From Bradyrhizobium arachidis (GTDB lineage: Bacteria > Pseudomonadota > Alphaproteobacteria > Rhizobiales > Xanthobacteraceae): a stretch of 64,000 nucleotides of DNA. The notes below the pieces were generated by a model. It was not told the origin of the DNA and ran no database searches. It worked only from the letters and a program-made list of their open reading frames with translations. The stretch lies in assembly GCF_024758505.1 (NCBI RefSeq), contig NZ_CP077970.1:3100001-3164000 (forward strand), written 5' to 3'. The position numbers and the translations under genes were made by a program. The first letter of the stretch is position 1, and every line of letters begins with the position of its first letter. This document shows positions 34,916-42,774 of this stretch, piece by piece.

Positions 34916-35760
34916 CCTTCGCCTCCCGCAGGGCCACGCCGTGCCAGCCCGCGCGACGGATCATAGGCATAGATCGCCCCGATCATGAAGACGATTGTAC
35001 AGGTCGCGACCACCGCCAGCGAGGTCCAGTTGACCTGCCCGTAGAACGCAAAGCGGATCAGCTCGACCGCATGGGTGAACGGATTGGCCTGGCAGAGGTA
35101 GTAGAGATAGGGGCTGCCTTCCTGAACCCGCCAGAGCGGGTAGAGGGCGGAGGAGGCGAAGAACATCGGAAAAATCACGAAGTTCATGACGCCGGCAAAG
35201 TTCTCGAGCTGCTTGATTCCGGAAGAGATCAGCATGCCGAGCGAGCCCAACATCAGCCCGGACAGGATCAGCGCCGGCAGCACGGTGAGATAGCCGAACG
35301 ACGGCGGCGAAATGTCCCAGAACCAGGCGATCAGCAGGAACGCATAGACTTGGAGCAGCGACACCGCGGTGCCGGCGAGCAGCTTGCAGAACAGCAGGAA
35401 CCAGCGCGGCAGCGGGCTCACCAAGAGGGTGCGCATGTTGCCCATCTCGCGGTCATAGACCATCGAGAGCGAGGACTGCATGCCGTTGAAGAGCTGGATC
35501 ATCGCCATCAGGCCCGGCGCGATATAGACCTCGTAGAGGATGTAGGTCTCGTAGGGCGGGATGATGGAGATGCCGAGCACCTGGCGGAAGCCGGCGGCGA
35601 AGATGAACAGCCACACCAGCGGCCGCACCAGTGCGGAGACGAAGCGCTCGCGCTGATGCAGGAAGCGCAGGCCCTCGCGCCAGACGATGCCGGCGAGGCA
35701 GGTCATGTACTCCGACAGCGAGAAGCCGCGCGGCGAGTCGTGGGCCGTGATGCTGCTCAT
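34912..35760 (-). CDS. ABC-2 type permease of the PQQ-dependent alcohol dehydrogenase system (PedC/LutF-like)
   Basis: A 282-residue ABC-2 membrane protein with six hydrophobic segments. Features are REGLRFLHQRERFVSALVRP, the MVYDREMGNMRTLLVSPLPR loop typical of ABC-2 permeases, and FANVMNFV-like helices (here FAGVMNFVIFPMFFASSALY). Homologues are PedC of Pseudomonas putida and LutF of Methylorubrum, parts of ABC systems needed for lanthanide-dependent growth. Four-base overlaps on both sides couple it to the ATPase and to the exported helical protein. Confidence 0.9.
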   Translation of the reverse strand: MSSITAHDSPRGFSLSEYMTCLAGIVWREGLRFLHQRERFVSALVRPLVWLFIFAAGFRQVLGISIIPPYETYILYEVYIAPGLMAMIQLFNGMQSSLSMVYDREMGNMRTLLVSPLPRWFLLFCKLLAGTAVSLLQVYAFLLIAWFWDISPPSFGYLTVLPALILSGLMLGSLGMLISSGIKQLENFAGVMNFVIFPMFFASSALYPLWRVQEGSPYLYYLCQANPFTHAVELIRFAFYGQVNWTSLAVVATCTIVFMIGAIYAYDPSRGLARRGPAGGEG

Positions 35761-36566
35761 GCGCCGCCTCCCGGCATCGTCTGCGCGCCCGTCAGGCGCA
35801 TGAAGGCGGAATTGACATCCGGCGCGCCGGCCTCGCCCAGTACGCGCGCGACCGGCCCCTGTGCCAGCACCTTGCCCTGGTGCAGCACCACGAGGTCGTC
35901 GCTGGCCGTGATCTCGTCGAACAGATGCGTCGCCCAGAGCACGCCGATGCCCTGTTCGGTCACGAGTTGCCGGACATGGCTGATGATGTCGGCGCGCGCC
36001 TTGACGTCGAGCCCGACGGTCGGCTCGTCCAGCAGCAGCAGGCGCGGCCGGTGCAGCAGCGCACGCGCAATCTCGAGCCGGCGCATCTGTCCGCCGGAGA
36101 GATCGCGCACCTTGTTGCCGGCGCGGTCCGCAAGCCCGATGCGGCCGAGCAGCTCGGCCGCACGCGCCGCGGCCTCGCGGCGACCGATGCCGTGCAGGGC
36201 GGCGTGATAGAGCAGGTTTTGCGTCAGCGACAGATCGAGATCGAGCGTGCGTTGCTGGAACACGACCCCGAGCAGCCGCAGCGCTTCGCCCGGCGTGCGG
36301 CTGATGTCATGGCCAAAAATGCCGACGCGGCCCGACTGGATGCCGAACAGGCGCGTGATGAGCGAGAACAGCGTGCTCTTGCCGGCGCCATTGAGGCCGA
36401 GCAATGCGGTAAAACTCGCCGGCGCCACATTGAAGCTGACGTCCATCAGTGCCCGCCGCGCGCCGTAAGCATGGCTGACGCCGTCGATCGACAGCGCCGC
36501 CACTGCTGCCGGATCTGACGTCGGCGCCGGCGCACGGGGGTCGGTGATGGGCGCAGGTGTCGTCAT
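35757..36566 (-). CDS. ABC transporter ATP-binding protein, PQQ-dependent alcohol dehydrogenase system (PedB/LutE-like)
   Basis: A 269-residue ATPase. Walker A is LLGLNGAGKSTLFS, the Q-loop lies in LGVVFQQRTLDLD, the signature is DLSGGQMRRLEIARAL, Walker B is LLLLDEPTVGLDV and the switch His is in GVLWATHLFDEI. It belongs to the CcmA/NodI-like group used with ABC-2 permeases. Start ATG at 36566 overlaps the stop of the beta-propeller gene; its own stop overlaps the permease start. It should power the system built from the five genes between 34301 and 38735. Confidence 0.93.
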   Translation of the reverse strand: MTTPAPITDPRAPAPTSDPAAVAALSIDGVSHAYGARRALMDVSFNVAPASFTALLGLNGAGKSTLFSLITRLFGIQSGRVGIFGHDISRTPGEALRLLGVVFQQRTLDLDLSLTQNLLYHAALHGIGRREAAARAAELLGRIGLADRAGNKVRDLSGGQMRRLEIARALLHRPRLLLLDEPTVGLDVKARADIISHVRQLVTEQGIGVLWATHLFDEITASDDLVVLHQGKVLAQGPVARVLGEAGAPDVNSAFMRLTGAQTMPGGGA

Positions 36567-37543
36567 GGCGCGATCGCAATGCCCCAGGGCAGTTCGCCGA
36601 CCTGGATGGTCTTGATCACCTTTTGCGCGGCAACGTCGATGACCGAGACGTCGTTGGACACGCCATTGGTGGTGAGCAGGTATTTTTCGTCCGGGGTGAA
36701 GGCCATGTGCCAGACCCGCTGCCCGACCAGAAGATATTTTGTCACCTTGCGCGTAGCCGCATCCACCACTGCAATACGGTTGGCAGGGCCGAGCGCGACA
36801 AAGGCGGTCTTGTCGTCCTTGGTCATGCCGATGCCGACCGGCTGGATCGCCTCTTTCCGCAGGCCCGGGATCTCGAAGGTGACCTTACCGATCACCTCAT
36901 GCTTCTTGGGGTCGATGATCGAGACCGTGCCGCCGATCTCGGAGGAGATCCACACTTCAGAGCTGTCATGCTTGAACTCGGCAAAGCGCGGCCGCGCGTC
37001 GACCAGCACGTTGGCGACGATCTGACGCGTGGCCGTGTCGATGAAATGCGCCATGTTGGTCGTCTCGGACGTGTTGATCAGCGTCTTGCCGTCCGGGCTG
37101 ATCGTCATGCCCTCCGGCTCGACGCCGACCTGGATATCGCCGAGGCGCACGCGCTTTTCGAGATCGATCACGGTGACCGTGTTGTCGTTCTCGTTGGCGA
37201 CATAGAGGGTCTTGCCGGCCGCATCCTGCGCGAACAGTTCGGGGTCGGGGCCGGAGGGCAGGCTGTCCACCACGGCTTGCGTCTTGGCGTCGATCACCTG
37301 GATGGTGTCGTCGTCGCCGACTGCGACCATCACGAATTTGCCGTCGCGGGTGAAATCGATGCCGCGCGGCCGCTGCCCGACCTTGATGGTCTTGGTCACG
37401 GTCCAGCTCTCGGTGTCGATGACAGACACCGTGTTGCTCTTCTCGTTCGAGACATAGGCGATGAACGCGTGCGCGGGTGCAGCCGCAAGCACAGTTGCGG
37501 ATAGCAGGCCAACACGCCACATGCGCGGCATCCAAGTCTTCAC
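36563..37543 (-). CDS. PQQ-dependent catabolism-associated beta-propeller protein (YVTN repeats)
   Basis: A 326-residue exported protein. After the signal (VGLLSATVLAAAPAHA) come about seven YVTN-type blades, each like AYVSNEKSNTVSVIDTESW, LYVANENDNTVTVIDLEKR or EVWISSEIGGTVSIIDPKK. This family is found in PQQ alcohol-oxidation clusters between the binding protein and the ATPase, as here. GTG at 37543 with GAGGA seven bases upstream is the likely start. It sits 10 bases after the binding-protein gene. It may bind metal or PQQ in the periplasm; that is inferred. Confidence 0.93.
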   Translation of the reverse strand: MKTWMPRMWRVGLLSATVLAAAPAHAFIAYVSNEKSNTVSVIDTESWTVTKTIKVGQRPRGIDFTRDGKFVMVAVGDDDTIQVIDAKTQAVVDSLPSGPDPELFAQDAAGKTLYVANENDNTVTVIDLEKRVRLGDIQVGVEPEGMTISPDGKTLINTSETTNMAHFIDTATRQIVANVLVDARPRFAEFKHDSSEVWISSEIGGTVSIIDPKKHEVIGKVTFEIPGLRKEAIQPVGIGMTKDDKTAFVALGPANRIAVVDAATRKVTKYLLVGQRVWHMAFTPDEKYLLTTNGVSNDVSVIDVAAQKVIKTIQVGELPWGIAIAP

Positions 37544-37553
37544 TTCAAAGTCC

Positions 37554-38735
37554 TCACTTCAATTTGCATTTGCTCTCCGGGCGGTCATAGCCGAGCGTAT
37601 CGAGCTCCGAGACCTGGTGCAAAAAGCCTTCCTGCGGCGAAACCGACACCACCATGCGGCCGTCAACCAGCAGGATCGGTTGGCGAAGCTGCAGATTCCA
37701 GTCGCGCAGGGTCAGCCTTGTGCCCTTGAAGGCGGCGACCGAAAAGTCCGGTCCCCTAATGAAATCGGTGACTTTCTTGATGTCGCCCGAATTGGTGCGC
37801 GAGGTGGCCTCGCCGATGATGCGCACGGCAGTCCAGGCCTGCATGTCCAGCGCGCTCATGCGGCGCTGGTTGAGCTTGATGAAGCGGTTCTGCATCTGCA
37901 CTGCGCCCCATTGGTCCTGCGCCGCGTCCCAGCTTCGCGGCACGAGGCCCGCCGAGCCCGCGACGGGCCGGGGGTCCCAGGTGCGGTAGGGCAGGTAGGC
38001 ACCGAACACCTCGCTCTCGTCGGCCGCGACCAGAACGTCATACGCGGGCGCCTGCTGCGTGAACACCGGCATCTGCCGCTGGATCAGCGTTACGCCGGAA
38101 TCGGTGCGGCGGGCGCCGCCGGCATCCTCAAAGGTGCGCTCCTGCACGATCTTGGCACCAAATCGCGTCGCCGTGCGGCGGAGCGCGTCAGCAAACAGCT
38201 TGTCCTCGTCATGCGAGCCGACCACCAGCAGCCAGCGCTTCCACTGCTTCCACACCAGATATTGCCCGAGGGCGTCCGCGAGCATCGCCCGCGTTGGTGC
38301 CGTGTGGATGACATTGGGGCGGCAATCGGCCTCGCGCAGCCGCTCGTCGATTGCGCCAGCATTGAGGAGCAGCGTGCCGCGCTCGCGCAGCGCGTCGGCC
38401 GCTTTCAGCAGCGCGTCCGCCGGCAGGTCGGCGACGATGAAACTGTTGCGCTCGGCGAGCTCGGTCGCCGCCTTCGCGACGTCGTCGCCGTCCTTCAGGC
38501 GCCGCTCCTCGAGCTTGAAGCGCTGGTTGAGGAATTTTCCGGTCGTGTTGTTGTCGTCGATGGCGAGCCGGGCGCCGGCGATTCCGTCATTCTCGGCGGG
38601 CTGATCGACGAGGGAGAGCGTCTGCTTGACGCCGGCCCGGCCGAGATAGCCGATGCCGATCTCGGTTGGGTCGGCCGCAAGCGTCTGCGTCGCCGCAAGA
38701 CTCAGAGACAGCAGGCCGACCAACCATCGCAACAT
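37554..38735 (-). CDS. ABC transporter substrate-binding protein, PQQ-dependent alcohol dehydrogenase system (PedA/LutA-like)
   Basis: A 393-residue exported protein with a branched-chain-amino-acid-type binding fold: signal MLRWLVGLLSLSLAATQTLA, then EIGIGYLGRAGVKQTLSLV, ARLAIDDNNTTGKFLNQRF and RWLLVVGSHDEDKLFADAL. It begins the operon binding protein - propeller - ATPase - permease - helical protein. GGAGG lies 4 bases before the ATG at 38735; the open frame reaches 38795. Homologous systems in P. putida and Methylorubrum are required for lanthanide-dependent growth, so lanthanide (or metallophore complex) binding is a reasonable inference. Confidence 0.9.
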   Translation of the reverse strand: MLRWLVGLLSLSLAATQTLAADPTEIGIGYLGRAGVKQTLSLVDQPAENDGIAGARLAIDDNNTTGKFLNQRFKLEERRLKDGDDVAKAATELAERNSFIVADLPADALLKAADALRERGTLLLNAGAIDERLREADCRPNVIHTAPTRAMLADALGQYLVWKQWKRWLLVVGSHDEDKLFADALRRTATRFGAKIVQERTFEDAGGARRTDSGVTLIQRQMPVFTQQAPAYDVLVAADESEVFGAYLPYRTWDPRPVAGSAGLVPRSWDAAQDQWGAVQMQNRFIKLNQRRMSALDMQAWTAVRIIGEATSRTNSGDIKKVTDFIRGPDFSVAAFKGTRLTLRDWNLQLRQPILLVDGRMVVSVSPQEGFLHQVSELDTLGYDRPESKCKLK

Positions 38736-38875
38736 GTTTCCTCCTCGTGTCCTCCCCGCCTTGTGCCGGTGGAGGCATTTCCTGCCTTGAAACATGACCG
38801 ATTTGGCTTAGCTTGCAACCCCGCATTTCGTCGTCGCGACGCAAGAGGCAAGAATCACGCGTAGGAATCACAATC

Positions 38876-39379
38876 ATGCGAGCGCTGCTGCTTATTGCCT
38901 CATTGCTGCTCATGAGCTCGGTCGCCTCAGCCGAACCGCCGAAGCTTGTGGTATTCGATTTCGAATTGATCGATACCAGCCTGCCGGGCGAGTTCTACGG
39001 CTCGAAACCGGAACTGGTGCGGCTCGATCGCATCAGCGAGCAGTTGCGCCAGGAATTGGCGCAGTCAGGCAAGTTTAGGATGCTCGACATCGCGCCCGTC
39101 AGGGACGCCGCCCGTCACGCCAATTTGCAGGCTTGCGGCGGCTGCGACCTCAAGCTCGCCGGACAGTTGGGCGCCGATCTCGAGATCACCGGCGTGGTGC
39201 AAAAGGTCTCGAACCTGATCATCAACCTCAACATCTATCTGCGCGACGTGCACACCGGAAACATGGTCACCGTCGCCAGCGCCGACATGCGCGGCAACAC
39301 GGATGAATCCTGGACCCGCACCATGAGCTATCTCATCCGCAACCGCATTCTGGCACCCAACTACGGCAAGCCGGAGTAA
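38876..39379 (+). CDS. Exported DUF3280-family protein
   Basis: A 167-residue protein with a clear signal peptide (MRALLLIASLLLMSSVASA). The mature part matches the DUF3280 family: KLVVFDFELIDTSLPGEFYG, LRQELAQSGKFRMLDIAP, ACGGCDLKLAGQLGADL and TGVVQKVSNLIINLNIYLRD in part. Members often sit beside PQQ-dependent dehydrogenase and associated ABC genes. It is divergent from the PedA/LutA-like gene with 140 bases between starts. Function unknown. A CGGC motif may be redox-active. Confidence 0.87.
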   Translation: MRALLLIASLLLMSSVASAEPPKLVVFDFELIDTSLPGEFYGSKPELVRLDRISEQLRQELAQSGKFRMLDIAPVRDAARHANLQACGGCDLKLAGQLGADLEITGVVQKVSNLIINLNIYLRDVHTGNMVTVASADMRGNTDESWTRTMSYLIRNRILAPNYGKPE

Positions 39380-39385
39380 GGTAGC

Positions 39386-39550
39386 CTTACCCTCCCCTGG
39401 AGGGGGAGGGTCGCTGTGCATGTAGCGAAGCGAAATGCGCAGCGGGGTGGGGTGATCTCTCCACTCGGGCACTGTTTGTCGCGGAGGGACCGTCACCCCA
39501 CCCCGCTCGCGCTTTGCGCGATCGACCCTCCCCCTCCAGGGGAGGGTAAG
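39386..39550. repeat. Large nested inverted-repeat element (165 bases)
   Basis: Perfect 28-base outer arms (39386-39413 and 39523-39550, core CCTCCCCCTCCAGGGGAGGG) and perfect 15-base inner arms (39441-39455 and 39493-39507, core GGGGTGGGGT). It fills the gap between the convergent DUF3280 and S-formylglutathione hydrolase genes. The build is that of a REP/BIME or small non-autonomous element; such C/G-rich palindromes are common between rhizobial genes. It may also terminate both transcripts. Confidence 0.8.
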
Positions 39551-39556
39551 AAAGGC

Positions 39557-40402
39557 TCACGCCGTCAATCTCGCCGCGTGCCAGTGCAGATGGTCGCTCA
39601 TGAAGGTCGAGATGAAGTAGTAGCTGTGGTCGTAGCCCGGCTGCCGCCGCAGCGTCAGCGGGATGTTGGCCTTGCTGCAGGCCGCCTGCAAAAGCTCAGG
39701 GCGCAACTGCTCGGTCAAAAAGTTGTCGGCATCGCCGTAGTCGACCAGAAAGCCCGAATATTTCGCGCCGTCCTCGATCAGCGCCACCGTGTCATGCGCG
39801 CGCCAGGCGTCCTTGTTGGGGCCGAGATAGCCGCCGAGCGCCTTGGTGCCCCAGGGCACCTGCGAGGGCGCCACGATCGGCGCGAAGGCGCTCGCGGCGC
39901 GATAGCGGTGTGGATTGCGCAGCGCGACCGTCAGCGCGCCGTGGCCGCCCATCGAATGCCCCATCACTGATTGCCGTTTGGCATCGACCGGAAAATTGGC
40001 GGCGACGAGCTTTGGCAGCTCATCGGTGACGTAGCTCCACATGCGGTAGTTTTTCGCAAAGGGCTCTTGCGTCGCATCGACATAGAAGCCGGCCCCTAAG
40101 CCGAAATCATAGGCGTTGTTGGCATCGCTAGGCACGTCTGCGCCGCGCGGGCTGGTGTCGGGTGCAACGAAGATCAAGCCGAGCTCGGCGCAGGCGCGGC
40201 GGAATTCGCCCTTTTCGGTGACGTTGGCATGGGTGCAGGTCAGCCCCGAGAGATACCAGACCACCGGCAGCTTTGCGCCGTCCGCGTGTGGCGGCACATA
40301 GACCGAGAACGTCATGTCGGTCTTGGTCTCGGCGCTCGCGTGCCGGTACACACCCTGCACGCCGCCATGGGATTTGTTGGTCGAAACAGTCTGGATCGTC
40401 AT
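39557..40402 (-). CDS. fghA: S-formylglutathione hydrolase
   Basis: A 281-residue esterase of the alpha/beta-hydrolase fold. It splits S-formylglutathione to formate and glutathione, the last step of the pathway begun by gfa and frmA at the left of the window. Visible are VVWYLSGLTCTHANVTEKGE (oxyanion region), the nucleophile motif GHSMGGHGALT and the C-terminal GYDHSYYFISTF with the catalytic His. Length fits the family (about 280). It lies 36 kb from frmA, within the PQQ cluster, which suggests it belongs to the same regulon. Confidence 0.95.
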   Translation of the reverse strand: MTIQTVSTNKSHGGVQGVYRHASAETKTDMTFSVYVPPHADGAKLPVVWYLSGLTCTHANVTEKGEFRRACAELGLIFVAPDTSPRGADVPSDANNAYDFGLGAGFYVDATQEPFAKNYRMWSYVTDELPKLVAANFPVDAKRQSVMGHSMGGHGALTVALRNPHRYRAASAFAPIVAPSQVPWGTKALGGYLGPNKDAWRAHDTVALIEDGAKYSGFLVDYGDADNFLTEQLRPELLQAACSKANIPLTLRRQPGYDHSYYFISTFMSDHLHWHAARLTA

Positions 40403-40483
40403 GTCAGAAAACTCCGTGGCGCCTTAACCACATGATGATTGCAACGCTTGTGTGACCGAATTTGTGGCGGCTTCCCGTCTGCC

Positions 40484-41104
40484 TTACGCCACGCCGCTGT
40501 CGATCGCCAGCCGGACCAGCTCGACGGAGGTTTTCACTCCGAGCTTCTGGCGCATGATCGAAGAAGTGTTGGCCACCGTCTTGTAGGAGGACTGCACCAG
40601 CCAGGCAATCTCGGAAAGACTTTTCCCGGCGCTGAGCAGTCTTAGAATTTCCATCTCCCGCGCGTTCAGCTTCGACAGCGGGTTTTGCGCCAGCGCCGGT
40701 CCCGCAAAGGCGATGCTCCGCGCCATCGCGCTCGGCAGATAGGTCTCGCCGTTGCCGACGGCGCGGATCGCTTCCACGAGGTCGTTGGGGTCGCCGGTCT
40801 TGGAGACATAACCCTTGGCGCCGCACTCGATCGCGCGTGCTGCAAAGGCGGGATCGTCGTTCATGCTGAACATGATGATGCGGGCCTCGGGCGCGCGGTC
40901 GAGGATGCGGCGCGCGAGCTCGAAGCCGGAGACGGTGGGCAGGTTGATGTCGATGACGCAGAGGTCGGGGCGCTCGACGATGAACACGCACTCGCCGTCT
41001 TCGGCGTCGGCGGCCTCCAAAATCTCGATCTCGCCTTCGTCGGCCAGCACGGCACGGCAGCCGGAGGCGACGATGGGATGATCGTCCACGATCAGAATGC
41101 GCAT
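40484..41104 (-). CDS. LuxR-type response regulator (MoxX/ExaE-like)
   Basis: A 206-residue NarL/FixJ-class regulator. The receiver domain has ILIVDDHPIVASG at the start, phospho-Asp in CVIDINLPTVSG and Lys in GYVSKTGDP. The C-terminal helix-turn-helix is LNAREMEILRLLSAGKSLSE with YKTVANTSSIMRQKLGV. The ATG at 41104 begins the receiver; the frame reaches 41149. It is divergent from a MoxY-like kinase gene. Related pairs (MoxXY in Paracoccus, ExaDE/PedSR in Pseudomonas) control methanol or alcohol dehydrogenase genes, so it probably controls the quinoproteins here. Confidence 0.9.
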   Translation of the reverse strand: MRILIVDDHPIVASGCRAVLADEGEIEILEAADAEDGECVFIVERPDLCVIDINLPTVSGFELARRILDRAPEARIIMFSMNDDPAFAARAIECGAKGYVSKTGDPNDLVEAIRAVGNGETYLPSAMARSIAFAGPALAQNPLSKLNAREMEILRLLSAGKSLSEIAWLVQSSYKTVANTSSIMRQKLGVKTSVELVRLAIDSGVA

Positions 41105-41252
41105 CGGCGTTTCCCTCGACAGCCCCCGAAGCCCGTTTTTGCGTCGCATCAGGCCGAGATTGCTGTACGCTTTGGATTAGATATCGGGCGTTTCGGGTCT
41201 GTCAACGTTCCCCGGGATTGGCGACAGGCCTCGCAGGTAACGGGCGAAACCA

Positions 41253-42617
41253 ATGTGGCAAAATCTATCCTTGCGCGGGCGCATCAACCTCTTGCTGGCG
41301 CTGTTGCTGGCGCTGGGGCTCGCGGTGAACATCGCGCGGCAGGTCGCGGAGGCAGGGCCGCGCGTCCAGGCCGAGGATCAGAGCGTCATTCGCCTGGCGC
41401 GCGAGTTCATCGAGATGATCGTGGCCGACCTGAAGGAGGCGCCGGACCCCGATGCCAAGCTGAACCAGATCGCGCGTGACCTCACCCGGCTGCGCCATGT
41501 CTCGATCGCGCTGCGGGACGAGACCGGCCAGGCGCTGACGCCGCCGCGGACCGGTGAGAGCGACGATGCGCGCGCGCCGCCGGCCTGGTTCGTGAGCCTC
41601 GTTCATCCCGAGCAGACCGCGGTCAGCGTTCCCGTGTCGATCCATGGCAAGCCGGCCTCGCTGGTGATCACCTCGCACCCGAACGACGAGATTGCCGAGA
41701 TCTGGGACGCCATCCTGACCCAGCTCGAGGTCGGCACGGTCATCGCCCTGGCGCTGTTTCTGGTGATGATGACGGTCGTCGGCCGCGCGCTTGCGCCGCT
41801 GCAATCGCTGTCGCAGGCCATGACGGAGCTCGAAGCCGGCCGCTACGACGCCCGCGTCGCGCCGGGCGGAGCGCCCGAGCTCGCCGCCATCTGCACCAAG
41901 CTCAATCATCTCGCGGCAACGCTGGGGGAGGCGGTGGAGGAGAAGCGCCGGCTCGCCGAGCGCGCGGTCTCGCTCCAGGATGTCGAGCGCAAGGAGATTG
42001 CGCGCGAATTGCACGACGAATTCGGCCCATATCTGTTCTCGCTGCGCGCCCATGCCACTGCGCTGGCAAAACTGTCCGAGGCGCGCGAGCCAAGCGCGGA
42101 GGCCTTGCGCAAGCATGGCGCCGCCATCCTCGATCAGCTCAATGCGCTCCAGCAGTTCAATCGCCGCGTGCTGGAGCGCTTGCGGCCGGTTGGCCTCGCC
42201 GAGCTCGGCCTGCGCCAGGCGCTGGAATCGCTCTCCCGGCTGTGGCGGGAGTCGCATCCCGACGTCACCATCGCGACCACGATCTCGCCGGCGCTCGGGC
42301 CCACCGGCGAGACCGCTGATCTCACCATCTACCGCATCGTGCAGGAGGCGCTTACCAACGTGTTCCGCCACGCCGGCGCGACGTCGGTCGATGTCACGAT
42401 CGAGCCGGCCCCCCAGCCGGGCAACGCGCGCGACGGCCGCGGCTGCGCGCGGGTACGCGTCCGTGACAACGGCCGCGGCATGGAGCCGGGCCAGAAGGTC
42501 GGTTTTGGCCTCGTCGGCATGCGCGAGCGGATTCTGGCGCTGGGCGGCACGCTCAACGTGGCATCTGGCGAGGGTGGCGTGACCGTGGAAGCGCTGGTTC
42601 CGACAGCCGCGGCTTGA
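41253..42617 (+). CDS. Sensor histidine kinase (MoxY-like) of alcohol oxidation control
   Basis: A 454-residue NarX-class kinase. Membrane segments are at about 9-27 (INLLLALLLALGLAVNIA) and about 150-172 (VIALALFLVMMTVVG). The 120-residue periplasmic part between them resembles the LapD/MoxY sensor domain. HAMP follows (about 172-225), then the HisKA_3 motif ERKEIARELHDEFGPYLFSL with the phospho-His, and the ATPase domain (IVQEALTNVFRHAGATSV, VRDNGRGMEPG, GFGLVGMRERILALGG). It is divergent from its likely partner regulator. The signal may be an alcohol, aldehyde or the metal. Confidence 0.9.
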   Translation: MWQNLSLRGRINLLLALLLALGLAVNIARQVAEAGPRVQAEDQSVIRLAREFIEMIVADLKEAPDPDAKLNQIARDLTRLRHVSIALRDETGQALTPPRTGESDDARAPPAWFVSLVHPEQTAVSVPVSIHGKPASLVITSHPNDEIAEIWDAILTQLEVGTVIALALFLVMMTVVGRALAPLQSLSQAMTELEAGRYDARVAPGGAPELAAICTKLNHLAATLGEAVEEKRRLAERAVSLQDVERKEIARELHDEFGPYLFSLRAHATALAKLSEAREPSAEALRKHGAAILDQLNALQQFNRRVLERLRPVGLAELGLRQALESLSRLWRESHPDVTIATTISPALGPTGETADLTIYRIVQEALTNVFRHAGATSVDVTIEPAPQPGNARDGRGCARVRVRDNGRGMEPGQKVGFGLVGMRERILALGGTLNVASGEGGVTVEALVPTAAA

Positions 42618-42631
42618 TCGCGCCAGAACTC

Positions 42632-42654
42632 AAATCGGGAAAAATTCCCGATTT
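42632..42654. promoter_or_regulatory. Perfect palindrome between the kinase and TonB-receptor genes
   Basis: AAATCGGGAA and TTCCCGATTT (10-base arms, 3-base centre) lie 15 bases after the kinase stop and 121 bases before the receptor start. It can be a weak terminator for the kinase gene or an operator for the receptor; no T-run follows. Confidence 0.45.
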
Positions 42655-42774
42655 CGTCGGGAAGATGGGTGCGAATGTCCTCCGACCTTTTGGGGCTGGC
42701 GCGAGCGCTTCTGCCGACTACACTTTCCTCAAGCGAAACGGCGAAACCGGGACAACAAGCCGTCAGCGAATGGG

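Noticed and set aside
40942..40956. TTGATGTCGATGA, similar to a FixK box
   Set aside because: One half is incomplete and it lies within the coding region of the response regulator.
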